Source: Rhododendron vialii (lineage: Eukaryota; Streptophyta; Magnoliopsida; Ericales; Ericaceae). Taken from it: 64,000 nucleotides of DNA. Shown one piece after another: positions 26,193 through 39,172 of this stretch. The DNA lies in assembly GCF_030253575.1 (NCBI RefSeq), contig NC_080563.1:33031001-33095000 (forward strand), in the 5' to 3' direction. Made by a program: the position numbers and the translations under genes. Each line of letters starts with the position of its first letter. Position 1 is the first letter of the stretch. Below the pieces are notes generated by a model. The model worked only from the letters and a program-made list of their open reading frames with translations. It was not told the origin of the DNA and ran no database searches.

Positions 26193-27548
26193 GGGAGTGT
26201 AGAAAACGAAAAATTAAACAGGAAATAAGACTTGACCTTGAGGAACCCTAATATTCATGCATAGGTATATTCTGTAAGAACTTTGGCCAGAGAAAGTGAA
26301 AGAGACAATGGTGGGAATATTAATTTTTGTGCAATGGAAAAGGTTTTAAGGGGTATCATATTCTGATTTAATTACTGGTCTAGATATTCTTGAAAAAAGA
26401 ATCATTAATCCAAAAGAATAATGGAGTAACTAAAACTAAACCAAAATAATAATAATAATCATCAACACTACCCCCTATCTTCAGAAGAAACTAATTTTGT
26501 CCAGCACACCCTAATTACTTCATATTGTTTAATTGGAATATATGAAGGACAACTTATTCTTGATATGGTTGTTCCACCAGACATAATTAAGTGTGGATTT
26601 GAGCAAAATTGATTATTTCCAAAGTGAGTTGGTAATTTGATGTTAGGTAAAAAAAAATTAATTTTTTGTCAAAGTTTATGGATTAATCATTCGAAGCTCG
26701 GCAAGATGAATCATAAAAGCATAAAATATAAGCCGATTAAAAACAATTCACAAAAATACAAACAAACTTTCTTTTAGGGCCTTTTTCATTTTTTTTTGAA
26801 CTTTTCTTAAATTTTCAATCGTTTGTTTTTACATTTTACATTCTACTTATCAAGACCAATAATGAATTCGGAAAAAAAAAAATCAACAAAACAACTAAAA
26901 AGACATTGGCAATAATTATAACAAAAAACTGTCTTTCAAGACCACAGACACAATTTGAAGAAATTATTTTGGTTATGAAAGAATTTCAAGAAATGTTTTG
27001 ATAGCTATTTCAAGAACATATTAGCAGTGTAATATTTTGATTCTATTTGTACGTGTAAGCATGTTTTTGGAGGTGCCTTTTCCCATGAAATGACAAAAAG
27101 ATTCACGTTTATTTTTTAGAAGAAGACACAGAAAGAAAAAAACAAATGACAGTAAAAAACATACCCATCAGCCATCACTAAAGGGTCCACCTGAATAGAC
27201 ATCTGTAGGAATTGGAATTTCGGACAAGGTGCGTTAATACAATGTAAATCCAACAAGAAATTAGAGGGGTTGGGTCAACTTTTTTTTTTTTTTTTGGTAC
27301 GAACCAAATTTGACACGATCCGACAACCTAAAAATTAAGTGGGACGAATACATATTGAACTCACGTAACTCGGAAAAAATAAGAATAAATGTTTAATTTT
27401 GGATATTGATAATGTCACTCTCCAAATTTATAACGCCACTCCTTAGTGACGTTATAAATTCTCTTAATTTTTCTTATTGACCCATTAACCTGAGATGACA
27501 CACTCAAGCAGCACATGACATTAGGCCTTTCATTTCAATAAATCTAAT

Positions 27549-27900
27549 GACACATACATTTTTACACAAATCTCGCACATACATTTTTATGGAGCCCACC
27601 TCGGGTTCCACCAATATAATCCGAACCGCTCATTATTTTTAAAATAATTTTTTAAGAGTTTCTGTAAAAAATCAACTCGATAGGATATCGGTAAGAGCTT
27701 TTTCAAAAATAGTAGAGTGAAACAGTCTGATTCGCTCTGCTATTTCTGAAAAAGCCCTTACCGATATCTTATAGAGTTGATTTTTACAGATACTGTTAAA
27801 AAATTATTTTAAAAATAATGAGCAGTTTGAATCATATTGGTGGGACCCGAGGTGGGCCCCATAAAAAATATGTGCAAAATCTGTGTAAGAAGGTATGTGC
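27549..27900. mobile_element. Foldback element, GATATCGGTAA-apex family (copy 1)
   Basis: The left arm (CACATACATTTTTACACA, then GGAGCCCACCTCGGGTTCCA, then GGATATCGGTAAGAGCTTTT) and right arm are near-complete reverse complements over about 160 bases each. The same end and apex motifs occur in the element at 49248-49592, so this is a family. Confidence 0.7.
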
Positions 27901-28435
27901 AAGTAGCATAGCTGCTTTCATTTTAGGTCTAGCCTTTTAGTTTACAAATTATATTGAGATGCTTTTTTTATTATTGGGGTAAAAACGGTAGAAAAGTAGT
28001 ACTTATTTGTTATTGAGATTTACGTCTAGTACTTCTGGCTTAAGACATCTATTTTAATGGCATGATTTGGCTATTGTTGGTTAAATTTTTTTACTTATTG
28101 ATGAGCTCTTTGAATTCTCAATATAATTTCACGTTCTTAAAAAAAAAGGGGCTCCCGAACATTCTCTAAATTTTCACCCAGAAGGTTTTGCTACTTTATT
28201 GTCCACTCAGCCAGACAATGGAAAGGGGAACCAAAGAATCAAATTCCTACGATATATTTTTAAAATAGAATGCAAAACAAAAAATAAAAAGACGAAGGAA
28301 AATTAAGTTTGTAAATCTTTCTGAAATAATTTAAAATAAAAATCTTCATAAAACTCAGACCCTTGAGGCTATAACATAGACTTTCACCTCCAGACCGATT
28401 AGCCTACCCCTCATGAATCAAACTCACACCTCCGG

Positions 28436-29139
28436 GTAAGGACGGCAATGGTGCGGTTCGGTTTCCTAATTAACAAAATCAAAAAGCGTAACATATACTT
28501 AAAACCAAAATTGACGGTTTTCATTTTATCTAAACATAACCAAAACCACGGTTATCAATTCGGTTAAGTTTTTCACCAAAACCGGTGGCAAGAAACCAAC
28601 ACAAACCGATCAAAAAAAAAGAAGAAGCCAACACAAACAAGAAAATGATCAGCAAAGAACAAAACATAGGTAGTAAACACCTAATCCCAAAAATCAACTG
28701 GTACAAGAGTCCTAGCAATGGAAGTGTCCAAACGAAGACCTAATCCCCAAAAACCAAGTGATACAAGTGTCCAAACAAAACCAATAGTAGCAGTTGGCAT
28801 CTCCTCTCCTTTGCATTATCAAACCACCATCACCTTACAGAAAATTGTGAGCCCCTCAAAAACCTCTTTAGCAAACTCCCACTCTTCTTTGGCAGGAAAA
28901 GAGGCGCAAGACATTGAGTTGACAAACCCTAACTGAACTCAACTGAGTTGATTTTATAGGTAGGCAGGTACGTATGTATGTTAGGTTTTCAGTGTGTGGT
29001 TAACACAACCGAAACTGGAATCAAACCAGCCGATTTTGTGAAATCAAAAACCAAAACCAATACTGCGGTTAAGAACCGTACTAATCAATTCGGTATGGTT
29101 CGAGTAACTAACGGTTCAAGCGAAATTGCCATCCTTACC
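28436..29139. mobile_element. Inverted-repeat element with GGTAAGGACGGCAA-type ends
   Basis: The left end GGTAAGGACGGCAATGG and right end GAAATTGCCATCCTTACC are inverted, and the adjoining GGTTCGGTT/AACCGAA-rich arms pair loosely over about 100 bases. CTCCG occurs next to both ends, a possible short target duplication. No transposase was found. Confidence 0.5.
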
Positions 29140-29439
29140 TCCGAGGTGGGAGAAAGCCCTGGCCTTTCACAGCTAAGTACAACAAAATAAACAATTTAAA
29201 TCACCACTTTAAGCTCAAGGTGGGACCAAAATAGGTCCTAAAAAATTAAACTTCATCAAACTTTAGAAAAATATATATATTTTAGAGAAGCCTTGTCCTA
29301 CCGCCACAAATGGGGCCCGAATATAATAATTGTCACATATCGACAGTGAACCCCATTAAAAATGAATGCAATGTCAGTCAACACAACACACATGACCACT
29401 TGAAAATATTCTGGGACAAAAAAAATTGTTTCGTAAAAT

Positions 29440-29612
29440 CAATAACTCTATTGGTCTGGTGGTCAAAACTTGAAATACAAGAGTTTTGCTCCCTCCTCAG
29501 TTCCATATTCGAAACTTCTCAAACGCTATCAATTTATGCAGGGCCAATTGATACAAGACACTGCTTTGGCTTTAACTGGTTCTCCAAGGGCTACTTGAGA
29601 TGCGCGTAAAAT
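29440..29612 (+). mobile_element. Partial SINE-like copy
   Basis: GTCTGGTGGTCAAAACTTGAAATACAAGAGTTTTGCTCCC aligns by eye with the head and body of the element at 26006-26192 but lacks its tail. It lies close upstream of lipoxygenase B. Confidence 0.35.
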
Positions 29613-29781
29613 GATTCTAACGCCCAGAGTTATCGAAAGAAACAAGAAAAGGAGAGGAGACTTCATTAAATTATTTAACGAGGGCATTGTCCAAGTCTTC
29701 TTAAAACAAAAAACAAAAAAAAACACCTTCCAATGAGATCCAGTGAAGTTTCTCAGTACACCACCCTCGTTAATCTTTGCC

Positions 29782-29790
29782 TATAAAATT
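29782..29790 (+). promoter_or_regulatory. Probable TATA box of lipoxygenase gene B
   Basis: TATAAAATT lies about 115 bp upstream of the gene B start codon and is followed by a pyrimidine-rich leader, matching the arrangement in gene A. Confidence 0.55.
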
Positions 29791-29899
29791 CTACCAACCC
29801 TCCTCATTCCTTCACATCTATCAACTCCAAAAAGAAACAATCTTATCTTGATTCTCCCACAATCAATATCTCTGTTTCAAACAAAAACAGGTTTCTCAC

Positions 29900-32800
29900 A
29901 TGGATCAACTCAATGATGATAACAGCAACAAGAGGACCAAGCATGAAGTAGCAGAGATCAAGAAGATCAAGGGAACTGTGCTGCTGATGAAGAAGAACTT
30001 ACTGGACTTCAATGACCTTAAGGCAAAACTTGTTGACCGGTTTGCTGAGATTCGTGGACATAAGGTCTCTCTTCAGCTCATCAGTGCTGTTAATGGTGAC
30101 CCAGGTCAGCTCTCTGCTATATTCATTTCCAAACTTCATTGATTTTGTTTCCTTTTCCTCTTTGTATCTGCTGCTGCTGTTTCCTGTGAATTGTTAACAA
30201 GTTAAATGGTTTAGCATGTTAATTTACTTTTCCAAGGGCAGAAAACATTAGTATAACATTGCCAAACAGACCATAACAAATCCCTTGTAGTTTTCTTTAC
30301 TTGGTTGTGATCCAAATGCGAATCCTCTGAAGTGACTCTCATGTGTCACAGAATGAGATTCACCACAGTCCCACTTGACGATCAAAGTAGTTCATTTTGT
30401 AAGCCTCATCATCATCTATGCGAAGTATCAGATTATTCAGATATTAGGATCATCTACCAGGACGAAGCATAATTGACCTGAGAGAAATGGACGGTCAGTG
30501 TCTGGCCGCTCATTTCAATGATTTTTGGAAGGGCATAACAAAAAGAAACCATAACAACGAATCATACTTAGCAATTAGTAGGGTCTGTATGAGAAACAGA
30601 TTGCGGCTTCCAGCTGCGATTTGCAACTGAACTTAGTTTTAGGTAATCCATTCCACTGCATAGTCAATAGTACACTCACCTGTAAATTTTTTGTTCATCA
30701 CTTTTTCTCTCAGGTGGATTACAAAAAATCTCTTAAAAGTAATGATTCTCAAACTCTACCAGTCTTCTTTACTAGTTAATACTACAAAATGGCCACAATC
30801 CAATACATCTGCACTTATCAAGCTATTTGTGAATCTTGGCTTTATGGAGGGAAAGCAAAAGCAAAAAGACAATGTACTGAAGAAAAAAACTAAGTAAGAA
30901 AAGAAACATTTGCACTTTTCTTTTTTGTTTGATTGGGTCATAAACAGGAGAATAAAAAGGGTAGGTAAATGACAAAAAAAAAGAAGAGAACTTTCCAGTA
31001 GGTTCCGCAAAAAAGCATCAATAACTCTTCATAATGCCATTTTTCTTTTCATCGACGAAGCCGGGGTCCAAACATAGCACCAATTGGGACTATTACGAGT
31101 GATAAATTGCCAAGAGGCCTTTGGCCGAACAACAGGTGCTAGGAGAAGGAGGTCAAGAGTTCAACCCCTCTTCCAAGGTGCTAATATAACTATACTAACA
31201 CCACTGTCTTTTGCTGATAAAGAAAAATTTATGAGTGATCAATTAACCTGTAGCAGGACATCTATACAGCAAAGCTAGAAAATCTTGTGAACAAGCACTA
31301 AAGCCAATATTAACTATAAAGATAAGGCCTCCTAGCTAGCTCTCATCCAACATGTACTTCACCTAACCAGTATTGTCTTTTAATACAGTAGCAAATTATC
31401 GGTATATTTCTCGTTTAAAGTTTTTCTGGCAGATGAACTACAGGATCTAATTTGAAGATTATCATACCTATGCAGGGATACTTGGAAAGCCAGCATATTT
31501 GGACTGGGATACGAAAATAACCCAAATAACAGCTGCAGATGAGACATTTAGTGTTAATTTCGAATGGGAAGAGGAGGTAGGGGTACCTGGGGCTTTCATA
31601 ATAAAGAATTCCCACCCCAATGAATTTTACCTCAAGACTGTCACCCTCGAAGATGTTCCCGGTCATGGCCGGATCCACTTTGTCTGCAACTCTTGGGTTT
31701 ACCCAGCTGAGAACTACAAAAAAGACAGAGTATTCTTTACTAATCAGGTATGAAACAATATTTTCTAGAATAATGCAAGATGAATGTTGATGATGTTGTT
31801 AATGCAAGAAAGGCGGGATCCAGGATTTCTAGAGAGGCCTGTTTAGTAATGGAGTAAAAAGGGCAAAGATAGTTTTTTTTACTCTACACGATTCTCAATA
31901 AGTTTCTCTATCTATCTCTCTCCACTCATTACCACTCATTACATCAAAAATGTCTCAAAACTTAAAACCAAACAAAGGCAGTAACTTTCATGTAGGTCAT
32001 TGGGGCAACATTTTGGTACCTGAGGCATCAAATAGGTAAAATAAAAGCAAAACTCATACATATTCTTGAGAAATTTTGCTAGTAATTGAGGTGTTGCAAC
32101 TAGGCTTGCAAACGAACCAATCTGTTTGTGAGCAGCTCAAGGCTCGACTCAGCTCGGTTCGTTTAATAAAAGAGCCGTGCTTGAACAGATTTCTTGGCTC
32201 GTTTAGTAAACAAGCCAGCTTGAGCTACCGTAGCTCGGTTCATGTAGATAAGCTTGATTCCTAGGTAAGGGCTCGTCTTGTTTAATACTCGAAACGAGCA
32301 CGAGCTCTCAAAACCAATCAAGCTCAAGCTCACCAAATTTAAAACAAACTGAGCTCAAACACCCTAAAGCACCGCTCACCTCGTTTGCACCCGTACTTGC
32401 TAGACAGGCTCCACCCTTGAATTTAAGAAGTATGAAAATGATATGAAAAGCATTGTGAAAAAAACACAATGCATAGAGCAGTGTTGGATGGGGCCCACAC
32501 ACTGCATTATGTGTACTTTGCTAAATACAATCTGTGGTTTGTTAGATATCTGCTCCTAAAACTGTCACAGAACTAAATACAAATTGAGGATGTCAGTCTT
32601 CGAGAATACCGTCCCATAATGGTTGGGAAGTTTTCCTACTTTAATTTACATTAGTAAAGGGTGCTTCTTTTGAATGCCATCTATAGAGAGACATAGAAGT
32701 ACGCATTTAATGGGGGGGGGGGGGGGGGGGGGGAATGATTTATAAACCTCTGAAAATATGCAGCAAGTATTTTGAAGTTCAACATTTAAACACGCTAGTA

Positions 32801-35800
32801 GCTCTTGTGTTTGAGATAAGCATAACCAATGAACCTAAAGCCCCTCATGATACAACCTTAATCAAACAATTTTTGAATACCAAAAATTTATCACCACGCT
32901 CAAAATTTTGTTTATGATCAACATAGCAGTGTTGTTGAGTTAGCCTAACCAGGTCTATTCATCTGCTAAAGAAGACGAATCTTATTACTTGATGCAGACA
33001 TATCTTCCAACCGAGACCCCACTTCCACTACGTCACTACAGAGAAGAAGAACTACTAACCCTTAGAGGAAATGGAACTGGAAAACTCGAGGAATGGGATC
33101 GTGTGTATGACTACGATGTATACAACGATTTGAGTGACCCAGAAAAGGGCCCAAAGCACGCCCGCCCAATTCTTGGAGGGTCTTCCGAATACCCTTATCC
33201 TCGCAGGGGAAGAACAGGCCGACCACCGGCAGAAACAGGTCAGACATTTGTGTCCATTCTCAGCCACTACCTGGATATAGTACTTTTACTAATACTTCCC
33301 CTCCATCATGTCTAGTGGTAACTTCGTAACTAAGGCACACGGATACTCCCAAAAAGTGCCCCGTACTTTTATCCAATATATGTATCTGATATCGATACGC
33401 ACCCCCGTATGGCCAGATAACTATCCGATATGGCTGGAAACTGACCAGAAATTGCGGTAACTTCCTTACAGATGTACTGTTGTTGTAACAATATCCTAAT
33501 TTTTAAGATAGTGCCGTATTGCGCTTTTAATATCGTATGGCCCATATCCCAACCGTGCTTCCTAGCTTGGCATGAGGACTGAACAGAAAAGACGAATACA
33601 TTCAATTGGAAATCCTGTAACCGTTACTGCTCAGATCTCCTATATTCTGATTATATCTTTACAGAGAGATGCTAGTCCCATAATATGTTTTCTGCTGTAT
33701 TCTTTACAGATCCTAGACACGAGAGCAGGCTCCCTCTTCTTAAAAGCTTAAGCATTTATGTACCAAGAGACGAACGATTCAGCCACTTGAAGCTCTCAGA
33801 TGTAGTCGCTTATGGGTTGAAATCTGTATTTCAATTCCTTGTCCCCGAGGCCGAGGCTCAATTTGACAGGACCCCTAGTGAATTTGACAGCCTCGAAGAC
33901 ATACTAGAACTTTATGAAGGAGGAATCAAGGTGCCAGACTTCCCTTTCCTAGAGAGCATTAGGAAAGAGATCCCCTTACCGATACTCAAGGAAATACTTC
34001 GAACCGATGGCGAACGACCATTCCATTTTCCAATGCCACAAGTAATCAAAGGCATGATAAAATTTCTAAGCAGTTATTTCCTGTTCAGAATAGACACTTC
34101 TATGGACACTAACGCTTAATTTGATTTTCCTGAGAACATCTTCCAGAAAAGATTTTCTGCATATTTTCTAGTGTTTTACATGAAAATGGAATTCAACAAA
34201 AAATTGTTTCTGCAGAAGTCATTTTTCAGAAATGTTTTCTGGCAAAGAGTAATAAAACACTTTGTAGTTACTCATGTCATGGAACAATTTTAACAGCTTG
34301 GAATTTGTGTGTCTAACCATGATTTCCCGAAAACAGAGGACAAGTCCGCATGGAGAACAGACGAAGAATTTGCAAGAGAAATGCTGGCTGGATTAAACCC
34401 TGTTGTCATCCATCTTCTCCAAGTAAACTAAATTTTTCTTGTTGTATGCATTTATGTTATCCATTATTCCACCAAAAAGTAACAACAACAAAAAAGAAAC
34501 TCACAAGCATATTCGTAACTCGATTTTCTTTAGTTTGAGAACTCGTGTACAGCTTATCTAAGAGGATTTACACCCTTCACCTTCAATTATAACAACCAGA
34601 AAACATATTTGCAGGAGTTCCCTCCAAATAGCAAGCTAAATCCCAAGGCATACAACGATGAGGCCAGTTCAAAGACCAAGGAGTGCATCGAGAAAAACCT
34701 AGAGGGGTTGACTTTAGAAGAGGTATTTTTCATAGAACTACCATAATGGTGAAAATTTTAAACCAAACAGTTCACAAAAGGAACCCACAATATCATCTAA
34801 CTGAAATAAACCCATTTTCTTGAGATAGGCACTGAAGTGCAACAAGCTATTCACATTAGATTACCACGATGTTCTGATGCCATACCTGAGCCGGATAAAC
34901 TTGACTTCCACCAAGACATATGCCACAAGGACACTCCTCTTCTTGAAAAATGATGGAACTTTGAAGCCACTGGCAATCGAGCTGAGCCTCCCTCACCCTG
35001 ACGGAGATGAATTAGGAGAAGTTAGTGAAGTGTACACTCCAGCAGAACATGGAGCTGAAGGCACTGTTTGGCAGTTGGCTAAAGCTTATGTTGCAGTAAA
35101 TGACTCTGGCTATCATCAGCTCATTTGCCACTGGTATGTATCTTTCAAGGAATCCAGCTCCATTTGTTTCAGTGTACAAGTATGTAAAATAAGTTTGCAA
35201 ATTGCAAATCACTTTTTCCTTGTCTTCAGTAGTTTGGTTGACCTACGGAAAAAAGAAAAAAAAAAGGAAAACAATAAAAAAAACATATCAATCTCACTGA
35301 AAGCACTGTCGTGAAGAATAAAACATAAACCAGAACATCAGCATTACAAATACAATACAACTGTAAATAAATATACTTCTTTTCTTTCTTTCTTTCTTTT
35401 TGGTAAATATGATTATGAACATATATACTTCTGTCAACACATAAACAGTAACATATACGTACATAAATACAGAAAGACTAAAATCCTGATTGAACGTGAT
35501 GGCTGCGAACAATGTACCTTCAAAAATCTATTAAAGTGGGTCGGCACCTCAGTGGTCAATAACCGAGTTAAATACCTTACAGCCACAGGTACTTTAAGAA
35601 GGAACCAAGTCTCACCATATCGTGAAAATACTTCACTTCAAAAAATAGCCTACTCACTTTTGGTCCAACCAAACAAGGGGAAATCGGTGAAACATTAACA
35701 CTGGAAAGCATTTTTCGTCGAAAGCCTTCATTAGTATATTTCATGGTCTAGTTTGTAATGGTTACCATATCTTTGATTTTGTTCACAGGTTACACACCCA

Positions 35801-37393
35801 TGCAGTAATTGAGCCATTTGTGATTGCAACAAACAGGCAGCTAAGTGTGCTTCACCCGATTAATAAGCTTTTGCATCCTCACTTCCGCGATACAATGAAC
35901 ATCAATGCACTCGCTAGACAGACTCTCATTAATTCAGGGGGACTACTTGAGAGAACAGTTTTCCCAGCAAAGTATGCCATGGAATGGTCAGCTGTCGCAT
36001 ATAAGGACTGGGTTTTCTCAGAGCAAGCACTCCCTGCTGATCTCATCAAGAGGTAGTCACATATAACGATAAATCACTTAGACATATATGTATGCTGCAA
36101 ATCTGAAAAAGTTGAGATCCACATCAATGCAAAAGTTGTTCAAAATTCACTGATGTGTAATTTGTATGAACTAGATGAAAAAGTAATCAAAGATCCATCA
36201 CTCAACAGATTCAAAATTCAAAACTTTAAATCGAAGTGACATGAATTCAACACATTATCCATTCATTATAATATTGATTTTGCAAGTAAAAAGTGTTCCT
36301 AAAGTTGAATCCGTGAATCCGTTGAACAGGTTATCAAACTGAATCGTATACATGGGTATGCTGAGTTAACGACGACCCACCCCCACCCCCCCCCCCCCCC
36401 CCCCCCCCCCCCCCAGATAGGAGTCAATTGTTTGGTTATTCAACTGAATCATGAAATCGCAGCTACGTGTGTCGTAGGATTTTGACAATACAGATTTTAG
36501 AGTTTGGGAAACAAAACTCAGAACTTGGTGACTGATACAAATGATCTAAAGGCTCTAAGCAAAGAAAAGTACCGTTCATGAATCCATATCCATCCTCATT
36601 GCTTACTAATTCTGCACTCTTACCTTTTTCATTGTGCAGAGGGGTGGCAGTTGAGGACCCACAATATCCGAACGGTGTACGCCTGCTAATAAAGGACTAC
36701 CCATATGCTGTTGATGGCCTGGAAATCTGGTCTGCAATCAAAAAATGGGTTGAGGAGTATTGCTCCTTGTACTATAGCTCAGATGACATGGTTGAAAAAG
36801 ATTCTGAACTTCAATTGTGGTGGAATGAGATCCGGGAGAAAGGTCATGCTGACAAGAAAAATGCATCATGGTGGCACGAAATGCATAATCTCAAAGAGCT
36901 AGTGGAAACGTGTACTACTATCATATGGATCGCTTCTGCCCTCCATGCAGCAGTCAACTTTGGACAATACCCTTACGGAGGGTACCTTCCTAACCGACCC
37001 GCCATGAGCCGCCGGTTCATACCCAAACCGGGTTCTCTTGAATATGATGAGCTTGAGTCAAACCCAGACAAGGCTTTCTTGAAAACAGTTACCCCTCAGC
37101 TGCAGAGCATCCTTGGCATTTCCCTGATAGAGATTCTGTCAAGGCATACTTCAGATGAGGTTTTCCTCGGACAGAGAGATACTCCTGAATGGACAGCAAA
37201 TAAAGAAGCATTAGGAGCCTTTGGGAGATTTGGAACGAAGTTGGCAGAAATTGAGGAGGGAATTATAGGGATGAACAGTGATGAGAATTGGAAGAACAGG
37301 GCTGGACCAGCCAAGATGCCTTACACACTGCTAATTCCAAGTAGCAACGTTGGTCTTACCGGCAAGGGGATTCCTAACAGTGTCTCAATCTGA
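29900..37393 (+). CDS. LOX5-like: Linoleate 9S-lipoxygenase, tandem copy B (nine exons, 858 aa)
   Basis: Predicted exons: 29900-30104, 31476-31747, 32998-33238, 33710-34051, 34337-34422, 34615-34722, 34829-35133, 35789-36052, 36640-37393. The total is again 2577 nt because a longer exon 1 (205 against 190 nt) and exon 4 (342 against 339) are offset by a shorter exon 2 (272 against 290). Domains and catalytic residues are those of gene A at the same positions: H519, H524, H710, N714, I858, A562 and T576-V577, so it is also a predicted cytosolic 9S-lipoxygenase. The N terminus ([14 protein letters not shown]) is charged and unlike gene A, resembling LOX5-type N termini. The PLAT linker after exon 1 lacks the usual NGLRGK-like segment. 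Intron 4 appears to use a GC donor (AAAG|GCATGA). Gene B lies 8.1 kb downstream of gene A in the same orientation. Confidence 0.93.
32101..32395. mobile_element. hAT-like MITE in lipoxygenase B intron 2
   Basis: The left end TAGGCTTGCAAACGAACC and right end (reverse complement TACGGGTGCAAACGAGG) form a terminal inverted repeat of the hAT TAGGG.TG type. The interior is rich in GCTCG/CGAGC. The flanking 8-mers agree at only 5 of 8 positions, so the element is probably old. Confidence 0.55.
32712..32733. repeat. G homopolymer (22 G) in lipoxygenase B intron 2
   Basis: A run of 22 G, as written in this assembly. True length is uncertain because homopolymers are error-prone in sequencing. Confidence 0.85.
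33323..33575. mobile_element. Probable foldback element in lipoxygenase B intron 3
   Basis: Left-end CTAAGGCACACGGATACTCC and right-end sequence (reverse complement GCTAGGAAGCACGGTTGGGA) resemble each other and the GAAGCACGG-type repeat noted at 15265-15585. Pairing is imperfect. Confidence 0.35.
36386..36414. repeat. C homopolymer (29 C) in lipoxygenase B intron 8
   Basis: A run of 29 C preceded by ACCCACCCCCA. The length as assembled should be treated with caution. Confidence 0.85.
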
Positions 37394-38900
37394 GATTTTT
37401 TATTCGGGATGTTATCACTTATCACTATGTTCTTAGCTGTAGTAGTTTTTACTATACCAATAAGTTTATAATGATAAAGAAGGTCATCAGAAAGTGTCAA
37501 TTCACCATTAGTGTACCTCATTTATATCTAGTCATAGGATAACTGATTAAGGACCAAGCGCAAGAAAACATGTAAAAGGTAGTAGTTCTTTTATGAGTAA
37601 TTGGTCAATAGTTCTTCTATGAGTAATTGGTCAATAAATAGCCCTTCAAAATTTATGTTTGAAATAACCAGCAGTTGGAGTTGTATGTTCAGTTAGTCAA
37701 GCCTACCTGGTAAAAGAACTTTAGTAGATCCATTTACGTAGCTCGCTGGAAGATAAGAGTCCTATAGCCCATAGACCACTTTTTTCCGGGAGTCATCGCC
37801 GTTGTCAAATTTCTTAGCTCACAACTCTGAGCTCTCCATTGACAGCAAGATCAGAGAGGTAGCAGGTAGGCAAACCTTCCAAAATTTTAGGAAGAGGATG
37901 ACTCCTTGACTCAACTGCAGCATAGATCCCAGATGGATAGCACCTGCCATTGCATCTTAAAAACGTTGTGCACGAGATGTTTATATTTCATATTAATAAG
38001 CAGACCATGCTGTGATGGGAATCAGGGATTGATGAGCACCTAAGCCAATGAGACATAAGTGCTATTTGGACCTGTTTGTTTGTCAGGATAAAAATGTTGG
38101 ATTGGATCGTAAATCCAAACACACTCCTCTAGTTAGCGTTGAGTTACCAATTGGTTTGTCCCAAAAGCTTAAGCAATTCGGAAATGGACCCAACAATGTA
38201 TATCAAGCTTTTCAACATCCTCCCTCACATACAACCCTGTTTTGCAAGTGGAGATGAAAATACGCATATACAAAAGCGAAACAGAATACAAAGCGGAGAA
38301 GCAGACTGCAAACGCAGAGAAAATGCAAATGGTGAGACTTGAATCCAAGATCTCTCCCAACCTGAGCTCTGTACCATGTTAAGTTACCAATTGTCTCAAA
38401 AGCTTAAGCTAACAATGTATACCAAGCTATTCAACGGCAAGAACTTTTGTGGTCATGATTATATCCGTCAGATATAAAATCCCAAAGGGGGGATATACAA
38501 TCTGGTGGACATTGTAACATTGATCCCTTCAGTATTAGTCTGATGGTATTACTTATCTCGGAGGATTATACCCCCTCATCATTAGTCTAATCAAACAAAC
38601 GGAAGCTTAGAATATCATTCATGTCAGGAAACCTTGAGTAAGTCATAAAGAATTGACAGAAACATGAATGCATAAAAGGGTGATGTACAATGAGGACACT
38701 GGAATCGCTTCCCTTGCTTTTAAAATGGAACTTCAACCATTATTTTTCTGGCAGGATATCAAGCATGATATGTTATATAGAAAAGGAAGACCATTGATAC
38801 AAAGAACAACATCTAGAATGACCAGAAATACAACCATATGATTGAGAAACACCTAATCCAAATCCTGACTGTCGTAACCTTGAAAGTAATCATACAAATA
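37394..38900. other. Intergenic DNA downstream of lipoxygenase B
   Basis: About 1.5 kb containing the lipoxygenase B 3' UTR and anonymous sequence. A short duplicated phrase (TATGAGTAATTGGTCAATA) occurs at about 37592-37637. I see no coding region or recognisable element here. Confidence 0.5.
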
Positions 38901-38949
38901 GAAGTCAGATAACATACAACAATATAATAAGCACCAAAAGCGGATGGGA

Positions 38950-39172
38950 AGCGGAACCATTAGGTATCCAGCACACCTCTTTCTCAATCCATGTTCTAAT
39001 AAGATGAGTTGGGGCACCATCTCGGAACCATGCAGTTATGCAACTTGGAAACGAAGTAGAAAGAGCCTGCACTTGCCTCTGCGCTTTCAACATCTCAAAG
39101 AACACCAAGCTTGCCAGTCTCTGCACACCTCACTTCCAGAGGCCATTCCCTAGCTCCATGATGCTGACAAAT
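38950..39172 (-). pseudogene. REV3: Degraded REV3-like C-terminal exon (second relic)
   Basis: Minus-strand translation gives ICQHHGAREWPLEV, then after a frame break FEMLKAQRQVQALSTSF and SCITAWF. It aligns loosely with the C-terminal metal-binding exon of REV3 as preserved at 59400-59544 (ICRHCRGGDWTLE, VFYGRRKVQKELQALS). The sequence upstream of the exon, including the intron end before ATTTGTC, also resembles the other copy. Most cysteines are lost and at least one frameshift is present, so it cannot be functional. Identification rests on this similarity alone. Confidence 0.5.

Noticed and set aside
28718..29190. Two adjacent plus-strand ORFs of about 70 codons
   Set aside because: Both fall within the inverted-repeat element at 28436-29139 or its edge and match nothing.
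31111..31225. tRNA-like or SINE-like stretch with GAGTTCAACCCC
   Set aside because: The B-box-like word stands alone and no cloverleaf or A box at the right spacing could be drawn.
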